Shown here in pieces: positions 9,849 through 21,214 of a stretch of 64,000 nt of DNA. The notes under the pieces were generated by a model. It searched no databases. It was not told where the DNA came from and saw only the letters and a list, made by a program, of their open reading frames with translations. Both the position numbers and the translations under genes were made by a program. The stretch is from Eukaryota sp. TZLM1-RC (taxonomy: Eukaryota > Metamonada: BaSk clade), in NCBI GenBank assembly GCA_040285825.1, contig JAUPSS010000012.1, positions 558,001 through 622,000 of the forward strand, written 5' to 3'. The number at the start of each line of letters is the position of its first letter. Position 1 is the first letter of the stretch.

Positions 9849-12239
9849 CTAAATAACATTACTCTTTTGAGACTGACGAACCTCCAAAAAGGTCATTTGA
9901 CTTTCCTCCTCCCTGAGCCTCCTCATAATTTCCCTTTTCGCCATCTCAATATTGCCAATCTCCGTACTTTCAATTGCCAAATGTAACCCTCGCTGGCCCA
10001 ATTTTTCTTTTCCAGGAGGAACATGCGTTCCTCTAACCACAATCTGAACATTACAATAAGTACATAGAGATTCCACCACATCTTTGTTTGTGATCATTTT
10101 TCGCACTCGTTGTGGATAACTATTTATATCAAAATCTTCAGTGTAATAACCAGTTTTACCTGCAGCAACATCTGCCATTGCTGATAGTTTCGAGGCTTCA
10201 GATGCTGCTTGTCTAACTCTAGCAATTCTATCTTTTACCGATAACGTTTCATCCACGTCATCAATCTTGACTTCTGTTGACTTCTTTGGTTTTGAACCTA
10301 TTTGGGCAATCACCTTCTCTTTATCTATTGTTTCGACCTCTTCGTCACTTTCCTCAACCTCAATACCAGCTTGTAAACGCTGGAATTTCCGCATTTTCTC
10401 CTGCTCGCTTGCTTCCTTCTCATCAAATTTAAAACCTTGACCACCAAAACCTCCAAATTTTCTTCCTTTTTCTTGCTTTTCCTTAACCTTTTTCAAAAAA
10501 TTCTGGGCCATTTCAATTAACAACGACGGGATTTCTTCCCCTGTCTCCCTCAACGCTCGTACCAAATCTGGAGCAAACCTTGCTTCATCAGGCTGCAGAA
10601 ATGTCACTGCCTTTCCTTTCCTTCCCGCCCTACCTGTTCTCCCCACTCTATGTACATAGTCCTCTAAGTGGTTGGGAGCATCATAATTAACCACCAGATT
10701 GAGGTCTTTGACGTCCAAACCTCTCGCAGCAATGGAGGTAGCTATAAGGACGGAGAAAACACCATTTTTAAAATCTATAATAGTAGAATCTCTGTCATTT
10801 TGATCCATTGTGCCGTGCAGTACTCCACTAGAAAACCCTGCAGACACTAATTCTTTGAATAAAAGTCCAGAACTATCTTGACGCTCGACGAAAATCAACG
10901 ACTTTCCTGTCGATTCTCTCAAAATTTCGACTAGTTTGTCAAATTTTTCGACACGTGGCACAATATAAACAACTTGCTGAATTTCGCCACACACTCTACT
11001 TCTACCTCCTATGATAACTCTTATAGGTTTATTCAAAGTACTTTTAGCCAAAGCTTCCATTGGTCTAGGAAAAGTTGCCGAAAACATGACCAGTTGCCGG
11101 TCAGGTCTTGTACATTCAAGAATCTTTTTGATCTGGGGTTCAAAACCTAAATCAAACATGCGATCTGCTTCATCAATTACAACAATAGAAACCCGAAATA
11201 AATTAGTAACAGTACCATTATTGACCGTCAACATATCGATCAATCGTCCTGGAGTTGCAATAATAATGTCACACCCCCGACGTAGATCGGCGATTTGCTC
11301 TGAGACATGAGACCCGCCATATAAGCAAACCGAACGCAAGTCCAACACAGAGCCAAATCTTTTTGCTTCACTAAACGTTTGCATTGCCAATTCCCTCGTT
11401 GGAGCTAGTATTAATCCTTTTGGTCCATCACCACGACGTAAAGGTGGCTGCATGAGAAGATGGCGGAGGAGGGGGAGGAGGAAAGCGAGTGTCTTACCAC
11501 TTCCTGTCTTGGCGATACCAACCATATCGTAACCTGAACTGATGATTGGAATTGATTGGGATTGGATTGGTGTAGGATGCTTGAAATCCAAAAGAGACAG
11601 AAGGTCCAGTAAACGTTGAGGTAGACCGGATTGATACCATGAAATGATTGGGCAAGGTGCCACCTCATCACCACGTGATTTGATTGATGATTGGGGTCCA
11701 GTTATGCGAATGTTATCCATTTGAACACGTAGTTCTTCTACTTGACTGGGAGAGAGTGATGATAGTTCACGTGATTGTATGTAAAAGTTCTTTTTGATTG
11801 GATAATAATCAATCAAATCATGATTGGGGGCCATCAAGACTTTCGCAGAGAGCTTCCTCAATGGTTGTTTTATTTCTTCTCTATGCTGTTGCTGATCAGA
11901 GGTACTCGTACCTGCTTCTTCAACAGATTCAGCAATATGAGAGCTGGGGGTTAGAGAGAAATCACTGGTCATAAGTTGTGAGGTTGATAATGCCATACGC
12001 TCATTATTGGCATCACTAGGCAGGTCCATGGATGACATGAATGCCTGGAAAGGGTCCACAGAGGAAGTGGGGGAAGTGGAAGGAACACGAGCAGGTTCAG
12101 GTTGTTTGTCCTTGTGGCGACGTTCCCTCCATGACTGAAGCTTGCTTTTTCCAGGGTTTGGTTCAGAAGAATCACGACGTCGAGTTTTTGAGGGAGGGGA
12201 AGTTTTATGGGATGCAGTTCGATATGAAGAACGTCTCAT
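9849..12239 (-). CDS. PRP5: Prp5/DDX46-type DEAD-box RNA helicase
   Basis: An ATP-dependent RNA helicase of 796 residues. In characterised eukaryotes, Prp5/DDX46 remodels U2 snRNP and proofreads branch-site recognition during early spliceosome assembly in the nucleus. Residues 1-190 are a low-complexity Ser/Arg-containing tail. The Q motif (HPTPIQ) is near 222, Walker A AKTGSGKT near 240-247, DEAD (VIDEADRMFDLGF) near 355, SAT near 386, and HRVGRTGRAGRKG near 525-537. Two features favour Prp5/DDX46 over generic DEAD-box proteins: the ISWYQSGLP region before the Q motif, and the GFGGQGFKFDEKEASEQ segment after the helicase core. DDX42 is the closest alternative. The frame is intact and intronless; the start is the first Met, followed by a basic tail. 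Confidence 0.9.
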   Translation of the reverse strand: MRRSSYRTASHKTSPPSKTRRRDSSEPNPGKSKLQSWRERRHKDKQPEPARVPSTSPTSSVDPFQAFMSSMDLPSDANNERMALSTSQLMTSDFSLTPSSHIAESVEEAGTSTSDQQQHREEIKQPLRKLSAKVLMAPNHDLIDYYPIKKNFYIQSRELSSLSPSQVEELRVQMDNIRITGPQSSIKSRGDEVAPCPIISWYQSGLPQRLLDLLSLLDFKHPTPIQSQSIPIISSGYDMVGIAKTGSGKTLAFLLPLLRHLLMQPPLRRGDGPKGLILAPTRELAMQTFSEAKRFGSVLDLRSVCLYGGSHVSEQIADLRRGCDIIIATPGRLIDMLTVNNGTVTNLFRVSIVVIDEADRMFDLGFEPQIKKILECTRPDRQLVMFSATFPRPMEALAKSTLNKPIRVIIGGRSRVCGEIQQVVYIVPRVEKFDKLVEILRESTGKSLIFVERQDSSGLLFKELVSAGFSSGVLHGTMDQNDRDSTIIDFKNGVFSVLIATSIAARGLDVKDLNLVVNYDAPNHLEDYVHRVGRTGRAGRKGKAVTFLQPDEARFAPDLVRALRETGEEIPSLLIEMAQNFLKKVKEKQEKGRKFGGFGGQGFKFDEKEASEQEKMRKFQRLQAGIEVEESDEEVETIDKEKVIAQIGSKPKKSTEVKIDDVDETLSVKDRIARVRQAASEASKLSAMADVAAGKTGYYTEDFDINSYPQRVRKMITNKDVVESLCTYCNVQIVVRGTHVPPGKEKLGQRGLHLAIESTEIGNIEMAKREIMRRLREEESQMTFLEVRQSQKSNVI

Positions 12240-13884
12240 TGTTTGGATTAATGTGTGGTTAAAAGGAAGTTGAGGAGGACGTTGAAGAGGAAATCTTTTG
12301 GCAAAGTTGAATTCAATTTGTGCATCTGATTGTGTGGTAACATTACTGTTTTGTCTTTAAGAATAAAATCAAAATCACCCACAAAACGAAGTCATAGGAT
12401 TGAGAAACAGAAAAGCATCACAAAAATACGAAACTGCAAGGTAGACAACAGCAGATGATTGTTTTCTATGTAAAAACAGAACTACAAATGTATTGGCGTA
12501 ATCAACTCATCTCATTAGTGTGTCAACACGATTTAAACCAGGAGGGAGAAGTAGGTACATGTCAAACATCGGAGACTAACATCACTTTTCCAAAATTTAT
12601 TACTTCTCATTTAATTGTATCCACTTTTATTGAAACAATGAGCACATGATACAAAACAAGTACACGATTAAAATTATTAGAAATCTAATTCTTACTGAAG
12701 AATGTCCAGGTTTTAAATCGAGTTTGCTGAAAATATAGTCTAACCACAATTATCACAACATTTTCACTTGTCCTTAATTCATTTATATCATGGAGAGAGT
12801 AGATGTTACTATGAATGACATAACTGTAGTGACAGTTGAGAAACTCGTTGTTGATTAAAATGTTGGCGAACAAAGACAAATACTGGGGGCAATTGAATTA
12901 CGATTGCACATCTGTTTTTGTTATTTTAATAGTAAATTACTTAAATAATAAGAATTCTGCTTTATACTTGGACTGAATAAAAACACTATGAATACGTTTG
13001 AATGACATGACTTGTACCAAATCAGCACATTTTAGATGCTGACCCTGAAGTCCATTCCATGTTTAATCCAAACAATTATCAGATGTTTTTTAAACAAATA
13101 ATTTTATTCAACAACAAATATGAAAACATAAAATACATTATCAGATTTTGAAGTGGGTTTCTGCTCAATTGCTGAACTAAAAGTTTCACTGAGGAACAAG
13201 GCACAGATATGTTGGCTGATAGCCATGGTGGAACAAAGTTGAGCAATGGTATAAAAACAAACCAATGTGTCTTCATTTGTTGAATTTTTTCTTATGCAAC
13301 AATTACTGTTACATAATGAGCACAAAGAAGCATTAGAAATGGCGGCTATGCTTGCAATTTATTGATTTTAAATTATTTTATTATGAATATACCGTCTTCA
13401 ACTCGAATATGCCAACTTAACTCCAATATACTAGAACACTTGGAATTCAGGGGTTTGTTATCTCCGATCGATCGGAAGGAAAAAAATTTGCGTGGATTCC
13501 TCAAGACTCTTACCGTTTGTATCACATACTACTGAAATAAATTTTTTCGTGTTCTAAATAATTCCATTAATTCAATTCTGTTGGAATTGATTGATTGATT
13601 GGTACCCATGCACCTCCGTAAACTGCAACAACTACAGAAATCACGGATACTGGTAATTCACCCTATAATTCTATCAAAAAATTTCTCTCGTCACCATGTT
13701 CGTTAAACTTTGGTGTCAGTCATCATTGCACTCTTCAAAATCCAGAAGTTTGAAGTTGATTCTGATGGAATACGAGGGTTTCTGTCTCAACCAATGATTT
13801 AGGTTTTTGTTGTATTGGAAAAAAAGAATTTCGATGTAGTTTTTTACTAAACAACATCATTTATTGAATTAAATTTATTTAAGC
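12240..13884. other. AT-rich intergenic region, no gene recognised
   Basis: Short frames here lack motifs or coding-like composition. A 12-bp perfect palindrome CCGATCGATCGG lies near 13465. It also serves as the upstream region of the helicase gene and the downstream region of the decayed gene to the right. Confidence 0.5.
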
Positions 13885-15050
13885 CTATACACAAAAACCA
13901 CACCAAAGAACCGCATTAGCCATTAATAAATGACCATCCGTTGAGGCATCCCACTCTCCGCCATATTTAAAAACATCATTGCTGGGTGAATAGAACCCAA
14001 ATTCAACTAATCTACCACTACCAACAATTTTCTTGGCAATTAAAGGGGACCATTATTAATAGTAGCAACCACAGTTCCACTAGTGAGCTCGGTTGGTGTT
14101 CTGCCAAAAGACGAAGAAAAAGATCTAACATTGGTTAATAAAGGATCATTAGGAAGTGTTGAAATCATAATGAGGTAATTATATGGTTTGTGGTAATGTC
14201 TAGAATCACCTTCCTCAAAACAAGTGTAATTAAAACCATTTGCCGGATTAGAGTGAAACAAAACCAAACATTTTCCTGATTCAAGTATTTGGCTAAGAAA
14301 GTAAGTTGGCCAACTCATACAATCAGTTTCCACAACAACAACATCAAAAGCACTTAATTCATTTATTTGACTAATTGAAATCACAATGTTATTCCAATTC
14401 TGATTAAATCCTTTTCTTAGCTTGGAAACAATATCATTTAGGTGGTTTTAGATGGTTTTCTCTAAAAGCACAGTAAACCCCTACATTAAGCCTAAAACCA
14501 ATTTCCCTTCCCAGTAACTTTCTAGAAACTTCCCTAATATTACCTTGATTACAACTAACCTTTGATACCCTCTCCAACCAAACTTCCTCATTACCATTAA
14601 CAACATTAGAAAGGGTCAATTTAGAAAGGAAATCGACAGGAATTTCAATGACCTCTGGTAATTATTGGAATTGGCAATTGTCGATAACTGTGGCTATCAA
14701 GTGAGTTAATGAGTGTATAATTCCAAAATTTAAAATAAAATTCAAGTCGCTGACAGCTGACGGACTTTTATTGAGCAATTCTCTCAATAAGCTAAATTTG
14801 AAATCATTGGTCAAATTCTCAATATTTTGAAAGCTCTCTAACCAAATATTTCGTTAATTTTGCAAAATTTTAATGGTAATTCCAACACATTCAATACCTG
14901 CTCAACTCTTTCAGTTGGTTGTTGTAGACTAAGAGGCACTGTCAGAACGAAGCGACAAAATTTCTGATTATGACAAAGAGACTCATTACTGCAACAACAG
15001 TGATTGCACGAATAAAATATCCTTTCGCATGGTTGGGCTCATAGATCTGT
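13885..15050 (-). pseudogene. Decayed gene with glutamine-amidotransferase-like C-terminal domain
   Basis: Successive minus-strand frames join into one coding sense. From the N-terminal side: a Cys-rich start (RIFYSCNHCCC..., about 15040), VPLSLQQPTERVEQVL, then FSLLRELLNKSP...HSLTHLIATVI ending in a nonsense TAA near 14665. The frame continues past the TAA as PEVIEIPVDFLSKLTLSNVV. Frame changes follow near 14445 and 14045. The C-terminal part has FDVVVVETD, ESGKCLVLFHSNP, NDPLLTNVRSFS, a GxLIAKKIVGSGRLVEFGFYSPS segment and DGHLLMANAVLWC. This resembles the class I glutamine-amidotransferase-like fold of ThuA or BPL-type proteins (VV-x-D...GG...HPL...G..LLANA). The active function is unknown, and one nonsense plus at least three frame breaks argue for a true pseudogene. 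Confidence 0.6.
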
Positions 15051-15842
15051 CTATCTGGTTACTTAATTTGGTACTTAAAAAATGAATCAAAATTACGGGT
15101 ACTAATGGAGCGATGTCAATTCAATAATAGAAGATTCTGTCACCAAACTCAAAACTCCCCAGTTGATGGCCCCAGTAACAGTAATTTTGATTAAAGAGTT
15201 ATATTTATTGGCAAAAATAGCTATATTGGACAGATCGTTCAACAGTGAAAAAACCACGAAAAATAATAAATTTCGTTTTTCATGATTGTATAAGTCATTT
15301 ATTTAAACTATTTTCATTACCTTCACTCAACCATTATTTTTCTATTTGTTGTTTACACCGTCTTCAATTTTACCTTCGCATTCAATTAAACCACAAATAT
15401 TCATTTTCACCGCAATCATGAAATCATCTTCCCCATCAATTACGTCAGCTGTCATTGTTTGATTGACACATCAATTGCCACTATTCGGGACAGCTTTTCT
15501 GCATACAGTAGCAGTGGTCTTTGCTTGGGTATCTATTCTCTCAGCAAGATTTCCTCCTTCACCACACGTTCAGTCTTACTTAACTGACTGTAGAGATTCG
15601 AACTCATAAATACGAATGAATTTTTTCGCAAGTATTTTTGAGAGGCTCATGAAACCTATAAGTAATGTGATAACATTAAATGTATAACATGATTTAAGGA
15701 AAATAATCAAAATTTATAATAGAAGGAACTTGCAGCACTAAGGAATCGATTGAAAGAAATGTGTAGATTGAGTTGTGTTTCCCTTCCAGCACTAAATTTC
15801 ATCCATCTCCACAAAAAGGGTCCTTTTACCTATTAAGGCACA
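15051..15842. other. Intergenic region upstream of kinase gene
   Basis: No coding signal or RNA gene is recognised. It carries the kinase promoter in its right part; no clear core-promoter motif can be asserted. Confidence 0.4.
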
Positions 15843-17636
15843 ATGGCTTTTCCTCAGATTCCTGGGTACTTGATTACCAAACAGATAGGCATGGGATCGT
15901 TTGGACGTGTCTTTGCAGCATTTTCCCAATCCACCTCCAGAGTCTACTGTATCAAGGAAGCTTCTCTTCCTGGTGATCAAAAGGATCGATGGGATAGGGA
16001 AGTCTTGCCAATGTCCTTGAATTTACCATACATTTGCAGTGTTAAACATACCTTTCACCTCAACAATCACTACTACATTGTTATGGATCTGTATCCTCAA
16101 AACTTGACACAGCTGATTTATAATCAATCACAACGAAGAGTTTTAGTTAAAGGTACACCTTTACACCCAAATTTAGCGTGGAAAATATTTGGACAGCTTG
16201 TTGAAGCTGTTCACTCCCTTAACCAGGAAAACTTGTGCCATCGGGATATCAAACCCGAGAACATTTTCCTCGATGACCAACTCAATGCAGTCCTTGGCGA
16301 CTTTGGCCACTCTCGTACCTTTGCGTCTGTCAACATGTTCACGACGGAAGCCTCTCCAGCATATCATGCTCCTGAAACTTTTCTGCATCCACATTACGGT
16401 ATTGAGGTGGACTACTTTGCCTTAGGAGTCGTGTTTTATGAAATGTTGGTGGGAGAGTTGCCTTATAATCCTAGTCATCATGATCGGAACATTTCAGAGT
16501 TGGCATTGAGGAAAGTTTCTGATGGTGAAGCAAGGAAAGTCATTCAACAATTAATGGTCCCTGATCCAATTGTCAGAGCTAGTTTTTTCAAGTTGATTTA
16601 TCTCAAAGTCCGAGAAAACGTAAAGAGGACCTCTGATTGGGAACCAAGCATTTCTTCTAATATGGGTGCTACGGGTTGTGCTTTTTCACCACAAAGAACA
16701 ACTTCTGTGGTAAATTTTTTATTGATTTCAGATTCCTCTGATAGTGAAGAACTCATAACTTCTTCATCACCACTTCTTCCTCCAACAATGTCATTGCCAA
16801 ACGGCCATCCTCTTGGTTTGGTAGAAGAATCTTCTTCTGATGATGACGTTATACTTGTTCCAAGGATTGAGTCAAAACCCATCAAAATTTTGAAGTTTAC
16901 CTTGTACTTTGTGTTCCAGCGACCAGTTTCGAAGCAGATCATCTCCAATGCGTTAGAAACACTTGCAGGTAAAGATGATGTTTGTTTCGACGTTAATGAT
17001 CTCTCCAATGGTTATCTTTTCTCCACTGACTGCCGATGTGGAGACCCAGGCACTGTTGAGAGACTTGAGGGTTTGGCTAATGATTCATTGATCAAACTCC
17101 CTCCTACTCTTATTAACTGTCAAGTCTTTCTTCACAAGACTGATCTGATTGTTTTGCTAGCTTACCACTCTTTTAGTGAAGTGAAGCAAGTCTTGTCATT
17201 TGATTTAGCACACAGTTCTCTGATCTTAAAAGACACTTACTCAATGAAAGCAAATGGTACCATTGTCTACGAAGTTTCAGTGTTGTCGTGCAAGGAAACT
17301 CATCTTGTAGCTAATCATTTGACTATGAAGAGGTTTCCTTTTGCTGTAACATATTCAGTTGGTTCCCGATTTGATTATGTTTTCAAAATTGGGTTTGCCC
17401 CTTCAGCGGATCTTTTACAGGCTCGGAAAGCGATAAATGAAGAGTTCAAACTTAAGGATTTAAACATTATCTTATTAGTTTACAATTCTGAGTTATTATT
17501 ATTCACAAGTTTTCCATACTGTCCCATAAAGGTTGGTAATACTTTTGTTATCCAGAGTCCAAAGAAAATGAAAAAGAAAAAGAAAAAATCTGATCACATA
17601 GTATGCTCTGTTTCTGAGTACTTGCCTCGTTGTTAG
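15843..17636 (+). CDS. Serine/threonine protein kinase with acidic linker and basic tail
   Basis: A 597-residue protein. The kinase domain spans about residues 8-260. It has a Gly-rich loop GMGSFGRV (16-23), catalytic Lys38 (YCIKEA), HRDIKPEN (about 132-139), DFG (about 153-155) and HAPE in the activation segment (about 176-179), so all catalytic residues are present. The overall pattern is closest to NEK/CAMK-like kinases, but the subfamily is not certain. Residues about 300-345 hold Ser/Asp/Glu-rich casein-kinase-2-like clusters (DSSDSEE, ESSSDDD). The C-terminal 230 residues have no recognised domain but contain two similar beta-rich stretches (KFTLYFVFQRP... and ...FAVTYSVGSRF). A Lys run (KKMKKKKKK) near the end could be a nuclear-localisation signal. 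The start is the ATG just after CACA. Confidence 0.88.
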   Translation: MAFPQIPGYLITKQIGMGSFGRVFAAFSQSTSRVYCIKEASLPGDQKDRWDREVLPMSLNLPYICSVKHTFHLNNHYYIVMDLYPQNLTQLIYNQSQRRVLVKGTPLHPNLAWKIFGQLVEAVHSLNQENLCHRDIKPENIFLDDQLNAVLGDFGHSRTFASVNMFTTEASPAYHAPETFLHPHYGIEVDYFALGVVFYEMLVGELPYNPSHHDRNISELALRKVSDGEARKVIQQLMVPDPIVRASFFKLIYLKVRENVKRTSDWEPSISSNMGATGCAFSPQRTTSVVNFLLISDSSDSEELITSSSPLLPPTMSLPNGHPLGLVEESSSDDDVILVPRIESKPIKILKFTLYFVFQRPVSKQIISNALETLAGKDDVCFDVNDLSNGYLFSTDCRCGDPGTVERLEGLANDSLIKLPPTLINCQVFLHKTDLIVLLAYHSFSEVKQVLSFDLAHSSLILKDTYSMKANGTIVYEVSVLSCKETHLVANHLTMKRFPFAVTYSVGSRFDYVFKIGFAPSADLLQARKAINEEFKLKDLNIILLVYNSELLLFTSFPYCPIKVGNTFVIQSPKKMKKKKKKSDHIVCSVSEYLPRC

Positions 17637-19533
17637 CTTTAGGAGAGGGAAATCACCAGTTACCAACGAGTGACTGACTCGAATTCAGGGTTGAGATCAT
17701 AGAGTTTAATAATTCAATGGCTTTTTCAATATAAAATTGCTGTTGTTGGTGGGATTTTTCGTTGATCGCAGTTGAAAAGAATTTTGTATGGTTTTATTCC
17801 AACTTTTTAGTTTTAGCTACTTAATCCAAAAAATGTTTATTTTTTTTGTTTTTTCAAAGTTTTTTTCACTCAGCAAATTTTTCAAGATGTGCTTTTCGTC
17901 AGATAATGTCTTAATGTTGTGGATTAATTACCCGGCAGTACCATTTACCAATTTTTGCACGACGATGTGGTTTATTGATGAATATTTTTGATTATTTTCA
18001 CAGTTAATACACTATTTATTATTACAATATTGATTTTTTTGAAAGAAATCAAACATGCTTTTTGGATTTGAAATACTAAGGTATCATTCAATCCTTCTCT
18101 ATAGATAACTCTTTATATGTACAAAGATTATTGAAAAAGGAAGATTAAAAATGAGTCTGAATTTCATCACTGACCTTTTTTTTCTTTGCAACTAGTCTGC
18201 ATTGATTTTTACCCTGTTTTGTTTATTTTTTGATATACAAAATAGTTCCAATATATATGTTCAAAATAGAACATTGTTTTTGCTTAAGTTTTGGTTTTGT
18301 TTTGTGGAAAAATCAAGTTTTGATTGTCTTTCCTACACAAATTTGGTCAGTAATCACTGGGTCTGTAAGGTTTTATGTAACCGGAGGTGGCTGTGAATCG
18401 TAGCACATAGTGGTCGAAGACGCTTTTGGTTATACTTGAAGTTTCTTCAATCAATAACTATCTCTAGAATAAGCCAATTCTCAGTATGATATCTACAGTT
18501 CAAGAAAATAAAAATGTTTGTGAAATCTTTTTTTAAAACCATTTCCTTCGCCAATCACTCTCATGATTGGACATTTTTCCTTGGACAACTGGGTTAGTTT
18601 TTGGCTAAGGTGAAAAATTTTTTCCTAAAATTTCCAAGAAACATGAGCGAACTTTGGAGAATTTACAAACTGAAACTTTTGAAGAAATATTTAAAAATGC
18701 AACGAAATAAAACGATTTATGACCATGGTCATAATTTTGCAAAAAGATCTCAAAATATTAACATAAAGAAAATATTTTCAAGCATTTCTTTATTTCATTG
18801 TTTTTGGCGTTCACACTTCCAACCAAGTGTGTATAGTATTTACTGCTTTATGAAATACCTGAAATATTACATTTGATGTTCAGTTGTTGTTCTAGATTTT
18901 AAGATTTTGCAAAATTTCGAGTTTAGTTCAATTTCACAAGTGACCACTTACATAAAAGAAGGGTCAAGAGGATTTGAGAGAGGTATTAAGAATCAGTTAT
19001 ATTCTTAAGTCTTTAGATAATAGGTGAAAAGAACAACTCTATTTTTCACTGATTGTATTTGACAAATCAATCACGGAGCTAAACCCTACCTCTTCAGTTC
19101 AGTCTGTGAAGCTACTAATTCATTGTATTTGTATGATAAGTTAAATTCACCAATGCCATCAAGATCACCAAAATTCATTAGATAATATCTTGATTTACAA
19201 CTCTTTAGGCCTAGTTTCCAAATAGAATAAGCTGATATTGCTGCAAAAACAAAAAGGAAGTGTAACCCTGGAGAGCACAAATGAGTCTTAAGTTCAAATC
19301 AATTGAAAAAAGTTTGAAAATTCCACAAGATAAAAGAATTTACGTAGAGAGTAATATTTATAATAACAACTCAAGAAATTTCTCAAGAAAGAACACTGAA
19401 GAATTATTGTAAACTTCACTAGTAATGTCAAAAAACTATAAACAAAAATAATGACCAAATAATAATAAAATAATCAACATTAAAAACAAAAGACACAATC
19501 GAAAAAAATCTCAAAAACTAATTAAAAAAAGAG
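17637..19533. other. AT-rich intergenic region, no gene recognised
   Basis: Long T- and A-rich stretches. Several short frames exist (for example minus 19086-19280, with a hydrophobic N-terminus) but none has convincing composition or motifs. Confidence 0.5.
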
Positions 19534-20766
19534 CTACTCAACTTCCACTTCTGCACCTACATCTACTTCTGCATCTAAAGCTAATTCAAAATCTTCAAAT
19601 TCCTTTTTAAATGTATTCATTTGAACAGAATTTCGTAAAATTAAGGAATTCAAAACATCAAAATTAACATTGACCGTGTAGTTATTCAATGCAAAAGATT
19701 GTATTATGGCAGGCATTATTAAAAACAACTCTATAACGATTGGAATTGTTAATGTTATTAATACTAGAAAATTAACATAATAATAGACTAAAAAAGCAGC
19801 AATTGATCCTATGTTTCCAAATAAAACAATGGCAATGAATTTCAGTAAAATTTTTGATTGTCGCTGTGATTGTCGATGATTGGCTGGTTCCCGGTCAAGA
19901 ACATCGACGGCGCGGGAAACCTCTACCACTCTTGAAAACAAGGAATTATCAATAATAATTAAAATAACCAGAAAAGAATAAACTAAAAAAACACAAAACA
20001 CAAACAAACTAATTTCTCCATCAATACTGAATAACACAACTCTGAAATAATTAAAAACAAGAATGACCGCTATGAACAGCCACAAGGACCAGTGCAACTG
20101 GGCTATGTGGACAAAAGAAGACCTGCTGGCATGACGTAGGTATTTATTGAAAGGAAAAAGTTCAGTGTGTATGTGGTCTTCGTAAATTTGGTCGACCTTG
20201 TAGAAAAATTGTTTTTTAATAAGAAGAAAAGAAATAGCATATTGAAGCTTTTTCAGTTTTCTTCTACGTTTGAAACAAAAGACACGTAAAAAAGTGGGTG
20301 TACATGTGTGCTCATTCAATAATGATTGGTGATCTGATTGTAACTGCACAAGTGATGAAGTGGCATCTATTGACTTCCAGAGACTAAAGGTGAGAGAAGC
20401 AGACCACATAAGAAAAAGAATGAAAACAAGATAGACAACGACAATGCCAAATAGAATGAAATGGACCAGATCAAATAGTTCCTTGTACATAGAGACAAAT
20501 GGAAGGAATGCAAGGGCTTCGTAGTACTCTATGAGGAAGAGGAGCAATGAGAGGAGGCCAATGACCATGAGTTCTTGGAAGACGATTTGCAGTACGGCTT
20601 TGACATTGGCGTAGTTACGGACGAGATAGTTGACAAAGATGAGAAGTTGTTGGAGAATAAAGGAGAGGAAGATACCAGTAAGTAGAAGAACAGTTACGGA
20701 TCCCACATCAAGATCAGCAGTGTCTAGAGGCATGAATGGCAGTAAAAATGAGGGGGTTGGATTCAA
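19534..20766 (-). CDS. Multipass membrane protein, possibly MLO-like
   Basis: A 410-residue protein with about seven hydrophobic segments, near residues 24-46, 62-82, 98-122, 227-245, 252-273, 305-330 and 333-355. A long basic loop (130-225) contains KRRRKLKK. Segment two reads QELMVIGLLSLLLF, and a later FNKYLRHASRSSFVH precedes the fourth segment. These resemble the ELM-x-LGFISLLL and F..Y.R positions of the MLO membrane family, which has seven passes and a cytoplasmic loop after TM3. The Cys pattern and calmodulin-binding tail of plant MLO are not obvious. The C-terminus is strongly acidic. The topology is well supported; family assignment is tentative. No frame breaks; the start is the first Met. 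Confidence 0.7.
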   Translation of the reverse strand: MNPTPSFLLPFMPLDTADLDVGSVTVLLLTGIFLSFILQQLLIFVNYLVRNYANVKAVLQIVFQELMVIGLLSLLLFLIEYYEALAFLPFVSMYKELFDLVHFILFGIVVVYLVFILFLMWSASLTFSLWKSIDATSSLVQLQSDHQSLLNEHTCTPTFLRVFCFKRRRKLKKLQYAISFLLIKKQFFYKVDQIYEDHIHTELFPFNKYLRHASRSSFVHIAQLHWSLWLFIAVILVFNYFRVVLFSIDGEISLFVFCVFLVYSFLVILIIIDNSLFSRVVEVSRAVDVLDREPANHRQSQRQSKILLKFIAIVLFGNIGSIAAFLVYYYVNFLVLITLTIPIVIELFLIMPAIIQSFALNNYTVNVNFDVLNSLILRNSVQMNTFKKEFEDFELALDAEVDVGAEVEVE

Positions 20767-21214
20767 AGTTGAGGCATTTCATATCATTTCTATGCACTTT
20801 CAATATGATTTGCTTTCATTGAAAATTTAGAAGAAACTATTTGAACACTAAAACAACTACTCACCAACGTTGATGATCTTCTCTATTCTTTTGAAGTATA
20901 TAATTAACAGCTCTGTAGCATTTAAAGCTATTCTTCAAATTGATACAACTAATTTCATCTCTACCTCATTTCATCCAAAATGGTCAAATTTTAAATATGG
21001 TTGACTTTTATTGTGATTGACTGTCGCAATTTGAAATTAATTGTGACCGTTCACCATCTCTTAGTTGTCCGTGAACAGAAGTAACTTTTCCTTATAAAAT
21101 AAACGATTCTAACAAAATAATAATAAATCATTCTGACTCAATGTAATGAAAGCATTTGAAATATCTCAGCCAATTACTCTGTTAAAATATACTGCAATTT
21201 TCTCTAGTCTTAGG
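20767..21214. other. Intergenic region, no gene recognised
   Basis: AT-rich sequence between two minus-strand genes; it would contain the promoter of the membrane-protein gene. No clear motif is visible. Confidence 0.4.

Noticed and set aside
19086-19280. Minus-strand frame with a hydrophobic N-terminus
   Set aside because: Only 64 codons, no motif, and the surrounding sequence is non-coding in character.
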